In this document: positions 45,386 to 53,147 of the stretch, piece after piece | Position numbering within the stretch: position 1 is the stretch's first letter | Layout of the letters: each line of letters begins with the position of its first letter | DNA from: JBFWIW01 sp050253535 | GTDB lineage: Bacteria; Bacillota; Clostridia; Oscillospirales; Oscillospiraceae | DNA: 57,378 nt | Direction: 5' to 3' | Assembly: GCA_050253535.1 (NCBI GenBank) | Contig: JBFWIW010000012.1 | Location: forward strand, 1 to 57,378 | Notes under the pieces: generated by a model | What the model was told of the DNA's origin: nothing | Databases searched by the model: none | The model's input: only the letters and a program-made list of their open reading frames with translations | Made by a program: the position numbers and the translations under genes

Positions 45386-46264
45386 ATGTTTGAATTAGTT
45401 CAGGTCGGTGAAAAAAGTTATTACATAAACTGTCCCGCCAAGATAGGCCTTTATAAAGCCAATGATACGGACATATATCTTATCGACAGCGGCAACGATA
45501 AAGATGCGGGTCGGAAAGTGCGCAAAATACTAAGCGAAAACGGGTGGAACCTGAAAGCTATCGTCAATACGCATTCCAATGCCGACCATATCGGCGGCAA
45601 TCGTTTTTTGCAGCAGCAGACCGGCTGCAAAATCTACGCAAACGGCATCGAGACCGCCTTTACCAGGTATCCGATTCTGGAGCCTGCCTTCCTATACGGG
45701 GGGTATCCCTGCAAAGACCTGCGTAACAAATTTTTACTTGCCTCAGAGAGCGACGCCGTGGATATTACAGACGGGAGCTTCCCGAAAGAACTGGAAATCA
45801 TTCCGCTGCCGGGACATTTCTTCGATATGATAGGTGTCCGCACACCGGACGGCACCGTTTTTCTTGCTGACTGCATCAGCAGTAAAAGCACCTTGGAAAA
45901 ATACCAGATTTCGTTTATCTATGATGTACGGGCCTATCTGGATACTCTGGATAAGATCAGTGAAATGAAAGCGAATATCTTTGTTCCCGCCCATGCCGAG
46001 GCCTCGGCGGACATACATGAGCTGGTGCGTATAAACAGAAACAAGGTTTATGAAATCGCGGACAAGCTGGTTTCTTTTTGCCGGCCCCCTCGGAATTTTG
46101 AGGCGATTTTGCAGAAGGTTTTCGAAGAGTATAGTCTGACGATGAATTTCGAGCAGTACGTATTGGTCGGCAGTACCGTGCGGTCATATCTCGCCTGGCT
46201 CAGGGATACGGATAAAATAAATGTCAATTTTGAAAACAATCAGCTTTTATGGCAGGACATATAA
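45386..46264 (+). CDS. MBL-fold metallo-hydrolase
   Basis: Cytoplasmic hydrolase of 292 residues of the metallo-beta-lactamase superfamily. The metal-binding motif is THSNADHIGG, with His63, Asp67 and His68 present but Asn65 where the second His of HxHxDH is usual. Further ligands are in LPGHFFDM, FLADCI and PAHAEAS. The C-terminal 80 residues form a helical extension (FEAILQKVFEEYSLTMNFEQY) that may be a winged-helix-like tail. Activity could be a thiolesterase or glyoxalase-like reaction; the substrate is unknown. GGGAG precedes the ATG. It is monocistronic and ends near a long hairpin shared with the convergent SLH gene. Confidence 0.88.
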   Translation: MFELVQVGEKSYYINCPAKIGLYKANDTDIYLIDSGNDKDAGRKVRKILSENGWNLKAIVNTHSNADHIGGNRFLQQQTGCKIYANGIETAFTRYPILEPAFLYGGYPCKDLRNKFLLASESDAVDITDGSFPKELEIIPLPGHFFDMIGVRTPDGTVFLADCISSKSTLEKYQISFIYDVRAYLDTLDKISEMKANIFVPAHAEASADIHELVRINRNKVYEIADKLVSFCRPPRNFEAILQKVFEEYSLTMNFEQYVLVGSTVRSYLAWLRDTDKINVNFENNQLLWQDI

Positions 46265-46322
46265 TAATCGGCCGCCCGGTGGGGCGGACGCTCTGCGAAT
46301 CTTTCCGGTAAATATTTTTAAA

Positions 46323-46365
46323 GGACAGAGTCCTGCGGCATTTTTATGGCCGCAGGACTCTGTCC
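46323..46365. terminator. Long hairpin between MBL and SLH genes
   Basis: GGACAGAGTCCTGCGGC pairs perfectly over 17 bases with its complement at 46349-46365. T-runs are weak on both sides (TTTAAAAATATTT on the minus strand), but the position between convergent genes fits termination. Confidence 0.7.
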
Positions 46366-46375
46366 TGTGTACAAA

Positions 46376-49300
46376 TTATTCCACTACATTTTCCATGAAT
46401 CTCATCAGTATCGCCGCGACTTCCGCTCTGGTCGCGTTACCTTGCGGGACTATAGTGCTCAGCGTCCTGCCCTCTATAATACCGGCGCCGCATGCCCACT
46501 GAATGGCTGGAATGGCGTATTCAGAAATTTCAGAGAAGTCATCATACGAAAGAATATTTGTATCCTCTCCGATGCTCACGTCATACCCCTTGTAAACGGC
46601 GTAGTTATACAGCATTGTGACGAGCTGTTCGCGGGTTATTTCCTCATTAGGTCCGAACACGTCCGTCGCTACACCGTTGACGATACCTTCACCGGCTGCC
46701 CATATGACGGCGTCGGTATACCACTCTCCGCTCGCCACATCCGAAAACGGACTGGCTGCCGCAATTGCCGGCGAACCCGCGAGGCGGTACAGCACGGTTG
46801 CAAACATGCCTCTTGTCATTGACAAATCAGGCTCAAACGTGGTGTCCGATGTGCCGCTGAACAGGCCCTCGCGCACGACATAGTCTATGAAGTCAGCGTA
46901 CCAGAGTCCGGGGTCGACGTCGGTGAATTTTTCACTCGGGATGTCTTTTGTAAACGTAACCTCAATGGTGTGGCCTGCTTTAACCGAGGTGAACACATAT
47001 TCCGTTACATCGCCGACGGAATCACCGTCAACCAGAACGTCGTCTACGACGTATCCCTCGTCTGGCGTCATCGTGAATGTCCTGCTTGTGCTCTCCGCGA
47101 CGTTAACGATGCCGGAGGGCGAGATGCTGCCGCCTGCGCCCGCCGCCGCGGTGATGGAGTAATAGTCGATACCGGTATTATGGGTCCTGACATTAAAAGT
47201 ACCGTTTATCAGATTGAACTGTACGCTGTATCCCCAGGCTGTGGAATTGGATACGCTGGCGGTTTGTACATCATAGTATTCATCGAATATGCCAGCTATG
47301 TTGGCTGCATAGACCGTAAAATAGGGATTGCCGAAAGGGGTGTATACAGGTTTGTCGACATCTTCAGTTTCCACCGATGTTGGCGCCATAGAACCATCAA
47401 AATAAGCCACGCAGTCAGCGCGCGCATAGATCGGATAGCTGTCCCTTGATTCAGTAGTTCCATAGCTCTCGGCACAGAACAGCAAACCAGCATGCTCCTG
47501 CAGTTCATCAGCAAATTCTCCGTCGCCGTTATCGCTTACTCTGACCTTGAATTCCGGCAGGGAGGCGCCTACGTAGACGCTCGCGCCGTTGGCCTTTACT
47601 GTGACGACAAGGGGCTTAACCGTGAATTCGTCGGTCCCCGCGGCGATATAGGTGGTGCCGTCTATAGTCTGTTCCGTAGTAACCGAGACGATATAATCTC
47701 CTTCATAAAATCCGCCGATTTCCTCGCAGTAATACCAGTCGCCGTTGCGATAAACTGTGATATTATACGCCTCGGAATCTGTGGAGAATCCCGAAACGGT
47801 TTCGCCTGCCGACATAAAGGTAAAGTCTGCCGGGTCAAACGGATCGTCATACCCCCAGGGCGCATCCCCGCCGTCATAGCTGAACACCGTATCAGGTACG
47901 CTGATGCCAATGCCGGCCGCGGCGTATGCCGGTCCTTCCTCAGCCGCCGAGGGAACTGAAAAGCTCAGGTCTTCGTCTGTGTCGTCGTCTGTAAAAGAGG
48001 CGCTCGTTTCAGCATAGTGGGCCTCCCCTTCTGTATAACCGTCGGGCAGCCAGACATTTACCTCACCATTTGAATCGGCCGTCGCTGCAAACCACTTTGA
48101 ACCCTCACCATATGAGACGTATATATCGGCCATGCCGCCTGGTATAAGGCCGCTCAAAGTGGTGAGACTCATCGTAACGTCATACCCGTCCGTCGGGATT
48201 GCCGCACCGCTGTTTACCGCGTCAAACAGCTCGGCATTATCATCTATAACTGCGTATTCGCATGACATGGTGCCGGCAAAAACTCTGCCCTCGTAAATAT
48301 ACAGATCACCAGCGGTCAGACTGCCGGTATCAATAATAATGTCATCCGACCGTCTAACCTCTGTTTCGAAATCCTCTGTTACGTACGCTTCGTCGACAAG
48401 AGATCGTCCTATGACTATGTCGGTTGCGCTGTCGATGGCTTCAGCCTCGATTTTGCCGCCGTAAATATAAATGGTGTCAAGACCCGCAAGTGTCTGGATA
48501 GTACCGCCGGCATTGATATTTCCGCCGTAAACGTTGATCTGATAGGCGGCGGCGATGTCGCCGGTTACATCGACGGCGATGGCGTTGTTCAGGCCGTAGT
48601 CATCGTACGCCTCACCTATGTAAATTCTGCTGGCGCTTGATATATCGGAAGCCTTTATATTGCCGCCGTAAATATAAATTGTTCTAGGCACTTCAACGCT
48701 GGTTGTGCTTATTTCGCCGCCAACAGTGATCGTGCCTTCGCAGATCACTACCTCGTTTCCCGCCTCCATATCGCCCGCGACATTGACGACGATCGGTACA
48801 TAACTGAATTCATTATAAGGTTCCTGATCGTACATATCCCAGCCGACGTAAATACTGCCGTCTTCGGCTGTTACGCTGCCGCCGACATTGAGCTCCGTAA
48901 AATTATAGTCCGAATATTTATCAAGCAGTTCAATACAGTATTCATCATCCCTGACACCCTCGGTCTCATATTCAGAAGTTGCAAAATATCCTGCTGTTAT
49001 ATCACCAGCTACTGTTACCGAGCCGCCCTCCTGATCGTAATTATACGCATAAATGTCCCCGCCCACGGTGACGAACAGCGGACCGTTACTGCTGTTAAAA
49101 TAGACATCTGGCGCTATGATGCTGCCGCCCACGTCCAGCGTGCACCCAGAACTGTACACTTCAGCCGCTGTGATATCGCCTTGAACAAAGATATAGGTTT
49201 CCGCATCCATCCATACGTCATATGCACAATCTATAGCGGCCGCCTTCAGCGTGCCCCCCTCAAGATTTAACTCGTTTTCCTCAGTGGGCGCGTACAGCGT

Positions 49301-49627
49301 TCCGCTGCCCAGATCGAGATCCCCAAAATACAGATATACCTCATCCAGCACATACATATCCCGGTTGATTGCCTCGCCCTCGCTGGTAATCGGGTTATCA
49401 GCATCAAAAGCCGTCCACGTCAGCTCTGTATTTTCAATGTCAAAATCCTCATAGCTGCCGCTCCAGCAGGTATAATATCCTTGGTATACCTCCGGTCCCA
49501 GTTCTTCTTCGTAAACATAGATATCTCCGGTAAAATCAGACTCCTGAGCAAACGCGAGGGTTGGCGGCAGTGTCAGCATCAGGCAAAGCGTAAGGAAAAC
49601 GGAAAGCAGTTTTCTTGATTTTTTCAT
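46376..49627 (-). CDS. SLH-anchored surface protein with beta-helix-like repeats
   Basis: Secreted protein of 1083 residues. A signal peptide lies at about 1-27 (MKKSRKLLSVFLTLCLMLTL...AFAQ). Residues about 100-470 consist of repeats of the form IY(V/I)GG(N/K)I.A..I, with many Asp/Glu and Tyr, resembling a beta-solenoid. About 480-850 have beta-sandwich modules including an MBG-like segment (VVTVKANGASVYVGASLPEF). A 'bacterial repeat' module is near 860-935 (AAGAGGSISPSGIVNV). Three SLH domains end the protein (about 938-1083; TRGM, TREQ, TRAE). It probably coats the cell wall or binds a polymer or surface. AAAGGAAT precedes the ATG. It is a single cistron. Confidence 0.85.
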   Translation of the reverse strand: MKKSRKLLSVFLTLCLMLTLPPTLAFAQESDFTGDIYVYEEELGPEVYQGYYTCWSGSYEDFDIENTELTWTAFDADNPITSEGEAINRDMYVLDEVYLYFGDLDLGSGTLYAPTEENELNLEGGTLKAAAIDCAYDVWMDAETYIFVQGDITAAEVYSSGCTLDVGGSIIAPDVYFNSSNGPLFVTVGGDIYAYNYDQEGGSVTVAGDITAGYFATSEYETEGVRDDEYCIELLDKYSDYNFTELNVGGSVTAEDGSIYVGWDMYDQEPYNEFSYVPIVVNVAGDMEAGNEVVICEGTITVGGEISTTSVEVPRTIYIYGGNIKASDISSASRIYIGEAYDDYGLNNAIAVDVTGDIAAAYQINVYGGNINAGGTIQTLAGLDTIYIYGGKIEAEAIDSATDIVIGRSLVDEAYVTEDFETEVRRSDDIIIDTGSLTAGDLYIYEGRVFAGTMSCEYAVIDDNAELFDAVNSGAAIPTDGYDVTMSLTTLSGLIPGGMADIYVSYGEGSKWFAATADSNGEVNVWLPDGYTEGEAHYAETSASFTDDDTDEDLSFSVPSAAEEGPAYAAAGIGISVPDTVFSYDGGDAPWGYDDPFDPADFTFMSAGETVSGFSTDSEAYNITVYRNGDWYYCEEIGGFYEGDYIVSVTTEQTIDGTTYIAAGTDEFTVKPLVVTVKANGASVYVGASLPEFKVRVSDNGDGEFADELQEHAGLLFCAESYGTTESRDSYPIYARADCVAYFDGSMAPTSVETEDVDKPVYTPFGNPYFTVYAANIAGIFDEYYDVQTASVSNSTAWGYSVQFNLINGTFNVRTHNTGIDYYSITAAAGAGGSISPSGIVNVAESTSRTFTMTPDEGYVVDDVLVDGDSVGDVTEYVFTSVKAGHTIEVTFTKDIPSEKFTDVDPGLWYADFIDYVVREGLFSGTSDTTFEPDLSMTRGMFATVLYRLAGSPAIAAASPFSDVASGEWYTDAVIWAAGEGIVNGVATDVFGPNEEITREQLVTMLYNYAVYKGYDVSIGEDTNILSYDDFSEISEYAIPAIQWACGAGIIEGRTLSTIVPQGNATRAEVAAILMRFMENVVE

Positions 49628-49996
49628 TAAATCATTCCTTTCTTATTGTCGAAATTTAATTTATAATAATAACGTTGTTATTATAAATATTATAATAAAT
49701 TTATAATTCTAATTCAACATATAATATCAAATTTTACAAATTATGTAATCGTCTATTTATACATCAACAATAAAGAGAAATCCCTCAATTATAATTTCCA
49801 CCAATGATGCCACTTTATTTTACAGATTGGAAAAATCCAAAGCGTTTGATAAACCAACCAGCAGCCCCTTCGTCCCTTCATCTGACGAGGGGTTTTCAAT
49901 TTGTTAACATTCTGCGCCGTTCTCTTAATGTTATTTTAATCTTTCTGCTTTAAATTAAGATATAGAATTAATCAAATCTTGAGGCGGTTTTATAAA
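49628..49996. other. Divergent regulatory region, SLH gene / apbE cluster
   Basis: AT-rich. ATAATAAC-GTT-GTTATTAT near 49666-49684 is an inverted repeat close to the SLH gene start. CCCCTTCGTC...GACGAGGGG then TTTTC at about 49876-49896 is a terminator-like hairpin on the plus strand with no gene before it. TTAAT at 49925 and 49936 are spaced 11 bases, the period of OmpR/PhoB-family direct repeats, and lie about 40 bases before a possible -10 TATAGA. No gene is seen. Confidence 0.4.
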
Positions 49997-50914
49997 ATGA
50001 CTTTGCAGAAGACATTTTTCGCTCTGGGCACTGTAAATTCAATAACGATATCAGACTGCGGCGGCGAAGCGGGTCTGTGCAAAGCCATGGAGCGGGTCAT
50101 GGCGCTTCATAAACGTCTCTCGGTCTTTGACGAGGTGAGTGATATCTCGCGGATAAACGCCGCGGCAGGCAAGCGCTTTGTTGAGGTACACCCCGACACG
50201 CTGCACATCATAAAAACAGCCCTACGCTTTTCCGAGCTCTCGGGCGGCGCTTTCGACATCACCTCCCGCCCGCTCACCGAGCTCTGGGGTATCGGCAAAA
50301 AAGGAGACTTTATCCCCTCCCCGTCCGAAGTCGCCCGCGCGTGTTCTCTCGTCGACTACATGGATATTGAGATAGACGATCCCTCCTGCTCAGTCATGCT
50401 GCGAAAACAGGGGCAGGCGCTAGACCTCGGCGGAATAGCGAAGGGCTTCGCCGCCGACGAGGTAAAACGCATCCTTACAGAGCAAGGGACAATCGACGCC
50501 GTAATCAATCTCGGCGGAACGGTCATTGCCATGGGAGCGCCGCGCACGGTGGGCATCCGGAACCCGTTTTTGCCGGCTGGCGCACCGATGGGATCTCTGC
50601 AGATAAAAGATTCAGCCGTTGTGACCTCCGGTTTATACGAGAAATTCTTTATAAAGGACGGCGTCAGATACCACCACATCATTGATCCGCGAACCGGTTA
50701 TCCCGCCGATTCCGGGCTATGCAGTATCACCATTATCGGCGATTCGGCTATGGAACTCGACGCGCTCACCACAGCGGTTTTTGTCTCGGGGATCGGGGAT
50801 GGCAGCCGGCTTGTCGAGCAACTTGGGCTGCAGGCCGTTTTTGTCAGCGCGGCGCAGAACGTTCTGGCAACACAGGGACTCCGTGACCGATTTTCACTAT
50901 TAGGGAAACGCTGA
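49997..50914 (+). CDS. apbE: FAD:protein FMN transferase ApbE
   Basis: Enzyme of about 305 residues that attaches FMN from FAD to Thr of a D-x-x-S/T-G-A-T motif in secreted or membrane proteins. It has FALGTVNSITI at the start, LDLGGIAKGFAADE (FAD/Mg binding) near 145-160, and HHIIDPRTGYP with TSGLYEKFF around 205-230, all family hallmarks. No clear signal peptide or lipobox is visible, although ApbE is usually exported; the N-terminus may be processed differently or the protein may be cytoplasmic. ATG 49997 is chosen with GAGGCGG upstream; a TTG at 49979 is the longer option. The next gene encodes its likely substrate. Confidence 0.9.
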   Translation: MTLQKTFFALGTVNSITISDCGGEAGLCKAMERVMALHKRLSVFDEVSDISRINAAAGKRFVEVHPDTLHIIKTALRFSELSGGAFDITSRPLTELWGIGKKGDFIPSPSEVARACSLVDYMDIEIDDPSCSVMLRKQGQALDLGGIAKGFAADEVKRILTEQGTIDAVINLGGTVIAMGAPRTVGIRNPFLPAGAPMGSLQIKDSAVVTSGLYEKFFIKDGVRYHHIIDPRTGYPADSGLCSITIIGDSAMELDALTTAVFVSGIGDGSRLVEQLGLQAVFVSAAQNVLATQGLRDRFSLLGKR

Positions 50915-51089
50915 TTAAATCTCAGTCGGCAGCTGCGCGGATCATTTTCCGCGATTTCGTCCAAAAAGCCTCGTTAATACACCAAGTTTTTGCCTTCGTT
51001 TTTTGAACCAGCTGTCGAAAAATCCTCTCTCATCCATCCAATACGATTTAGTCTGCGGCTCCTTAGATAAACAGACGAGGTAATAAATT

Positions 51090-52952
51090 ATGGGTACTAA
51101 AAAACTTTCTAAAATACAGATTTTCAGGCGCGCCGTTCAAGTTGCCGCCTTTCTCCTTCTGCCGGGGCTTTTCATCTCCGTTTTCTCAGCGTTCAAAGAT
51201 GTCTATATGGCTATAATCGGTGGCAGCTTCAGCTTTTCCGCCCTGTCGGGGCAGCTCCTTATTTTGCTGGCCGTCATCCCAATAACGGTGCTCATGGGGC
51301 GCTTTTTCTGCGGATTTCTGTGTGCCTTCGGCTCGATGGGCGATTTGCTGTGGTTTGTTTCCGGTAAAATATCAAAGAAAAGGCTGAAAGTGAGCGAGAA
51401 GGCCGACGGTATTCTCAAGCTGGTTAAATACATCATTCTGCTTCTTATTGCGGTGTTCATATGGACACTCGGGTTTTCAATAGACAGCACGTCAAATCCG
51501 TGGACTATCTTCGGCATGTACGCCTCCGTCTCCGGCTGGCCGCCCGCCGGTTATCTGCTTTCGGTCGGTGCGGCGCTCCTGCTTGTGATTATTGTCGGCT
51601 CCATGTTTATTGAGCGCTTTTTCTGCCGGTATCTCTGTCCCCTGGGGGCCATATTCGCTATAACTTCCAGTGTCCGCCTGTTCCGGATCAAAAAACCGCG
51701 CGAGAACTGCGGCAAATGCAGGCTGTGCGCCCTCAAATGTGCGATGGGTATTCCGCTCTATAAGACTGACACGGTTACCTCCGGCGAGTGCATCGACTGT
51801 TTCGCCTGCGTAGCTGCCTGCCCCCGCGGGAATGTGAAAGCAAACCCCACACCGGCGGTCGCCTCCGCAATGTCTGTCGCGGCCATAGCCGGACTCTATT
51901 ACGTGGGGAGCCTTGTTCCACAGAATTCATCCGCTGTCAGCGGGACATCCTCCGCCGTTACGGACAGCGCATCACAGGGACAGTTTACAGACGGCGTATA
52001 CACGGGCAGCGCATCGGGTTACAGAGGCACAACAGAAGTGCAAGTCACTGTTGAAAGCGGGAATATATCGGATATTGAGGTGCTCTCCACAGGCGATGAC
52101 AGCGAATTTTTCAACCGTGCCGAATACGCAGTTATCAGCAGTATCCTGACTCTGCAGTCAACTGAGGTTGACACAGTATCGGGCGCAACCTTCAGCAGCA
52201 GGGCCATCATAAATGCAGTCATAGACGCGCTCGGAATTACCAGTACTGGCGGCGAAAGCGTCCAGACCGAGACTTCCACCACCTCGGACGCGGCATCCGG
52301 TCCAGAAGACAGCGCAGTTTCCAAGAATACCCACGTACAGAAGGGCAAAGCCGCCGGGGGAATCTCCGCTCCGAAAGGCAGCGCAGCTTCTGAGGAAACC
52401 ACAGCTCCGGCAAACAGCGCAGCCTCTGAGGAGACCACAGCTCCGGCAGACAGCGCAGCCTCTGAGGAGACCACAGCTCCGGCAGACAGCGCAGCTTCTG
52501 AGGAGACCACAGCTCCGGCAGACAGCGCAGCTTCTGAGGAGACCACAGCTCCGGCAGACAGCGCGGCTTCTGAGGAGACCACAGCTCCGGCAGACGGCGC
52601 AGCCTCTGAGGAGACCACAGCTCCGGCAGACAGCGCAGCCTCTGAGGAAACTGCCGCTCCGGCAGACGGCGCAGCATCCAACTCCGAGGGAATCTTCACA
52701 GACGGTATATACAGCGGTACGGGAATGGGTTTTCGCGGCGACGTCAATGTCACAGTCACCGTGACCGACGGCAAAATCGCCGATATCACTATTGAATCCC
52801 ATCAGGATGATTATAAGTACTTTAACTACGCGAAAAACACAATTATCTCAAGTATCATTACCGAACAGAGCGTGAACGTGGACACGGTCTCCGGAGCGAC
52901 CTTCAGCAGCAACGGTATAATTGGCGCGGTCGCAGATGCTTTAGGCCTTTAA
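51090..52952 (+). CDS. Membrane Fe-S protein with two flavinylated FMN-binding domains
   Basis: Redox protein of 620 residues. Four membrane helices with NapH/NosR-like Cys motifs (CGFLCAFG, CRYLCPLG) cover about 10-200. Two [4Fe-4S] ferredoxin motifs follow (CGKCRLCALKC and CIDCFACVAACP, about 208-250), then a fifth membrane helix at about 258-275. Next come an FMN-binding domain (about 290-380; DTVSGATFSS with acceptor Thr367), a linker of eight 12-residue units of the type SAASEETTAPAD (about 430-530), and a second FMN-binding domain (about 535-620; same motif, Thr604). Both threonines should receive FMN from ApbE, encoded just upstream. Electrons could pass from the membrane clusters to flavins outside the cell. 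Confidence 0.9.
   Translation: MGTKKLSKIQIFRRAVQVAAFLLLPGLFISVFSAFKDVYMAIIGGSFSFSALSGQLLILLAVIPITVLMGRFFCGFLCAFGSMGDLLWFVSGKISKKRLKVSEKADGILKLVKYIILLLIAVFIWTLGFSIDSTSNPWTIFGMYASVSGWPPAGYLLSVGAALLLVIIVGSMFIERFFCRYLCPLGAIFAITSSVRLFRIKKPRENCGKCRLCALKCAMGIPLYKTDTVTSGECIDCFACVAACPRGNVKANPTPAVASAMSVAAIAGLYYVGSLVPQNSSAVSGTSSAVTDSASQGQFTDGVYTGSASGYRGTTEVQVTVESGNISDIEVLSTGDDSEFFNRAEYAVISSILTLQSTEVDTVSGATFSSRAIINAVIDALGITSTGGESVQTETSTTSDAASGPEDSAVSKNTHVQKGKAAGGISAPKGSAASEETTAPANSAASEETTAPADSAASEETTAPADSAASEETTAPADSAASEETTAPADSAASEETTAPADGAASEETTAPADSAASEETAAPADGAASNSEGIFTDGIYSGTGMGFRGDVNVTVTVTDGKIADITIESHQDDYKYFNYAKNTIISSIITEQSVNVDTVSGATFSSNGIIGAVADALGL
52370..52680 (+). repeat. 36-bp tandem repeat encoding the flexible linker
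   Basis: About eight copies of a 36-base unit encode S/G-AASEETTAPA-D/N. Units are nearly identical at the DNA level, so copy number may vary between strains by slippage or recombination. The encoded Ala/Pro/Thr/Glu linker should be extended and disordered. Confidence 0.9.
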
Positions 52953-53147
52953 TAAGGGAATACCAACAGATACATACCCGACGTGGACTACACGGCGGGT
53001 CCGGGCGCAGTAACCTTGATTAGAAAAGCATTTCCGGAATCCGCCATGAAAGGCGCAAAAAATCATTTTATGCAAGTCCGCAATCCAAGTCTCCAGGAGG
53101 ATTTAATTATAATCCCATTGAATAATATATTGAAAGGAAACTGTATT

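Noticed and set aside
49628..49996. FMN riboswitch upstream of apbE
   Set aside because: The conserved RFN core was not found; only a simple hairpin is present.
52019..52802. Three overlapping minus-strand open frames of 146-256 codons opposite the flavoprotein linker
   Set aside because: The 36-base repeat has no stop codon in several frames, so long antisense frames arise automatically. The encoded Cys/Arg- or Ala/Val-repeats have no start signals.
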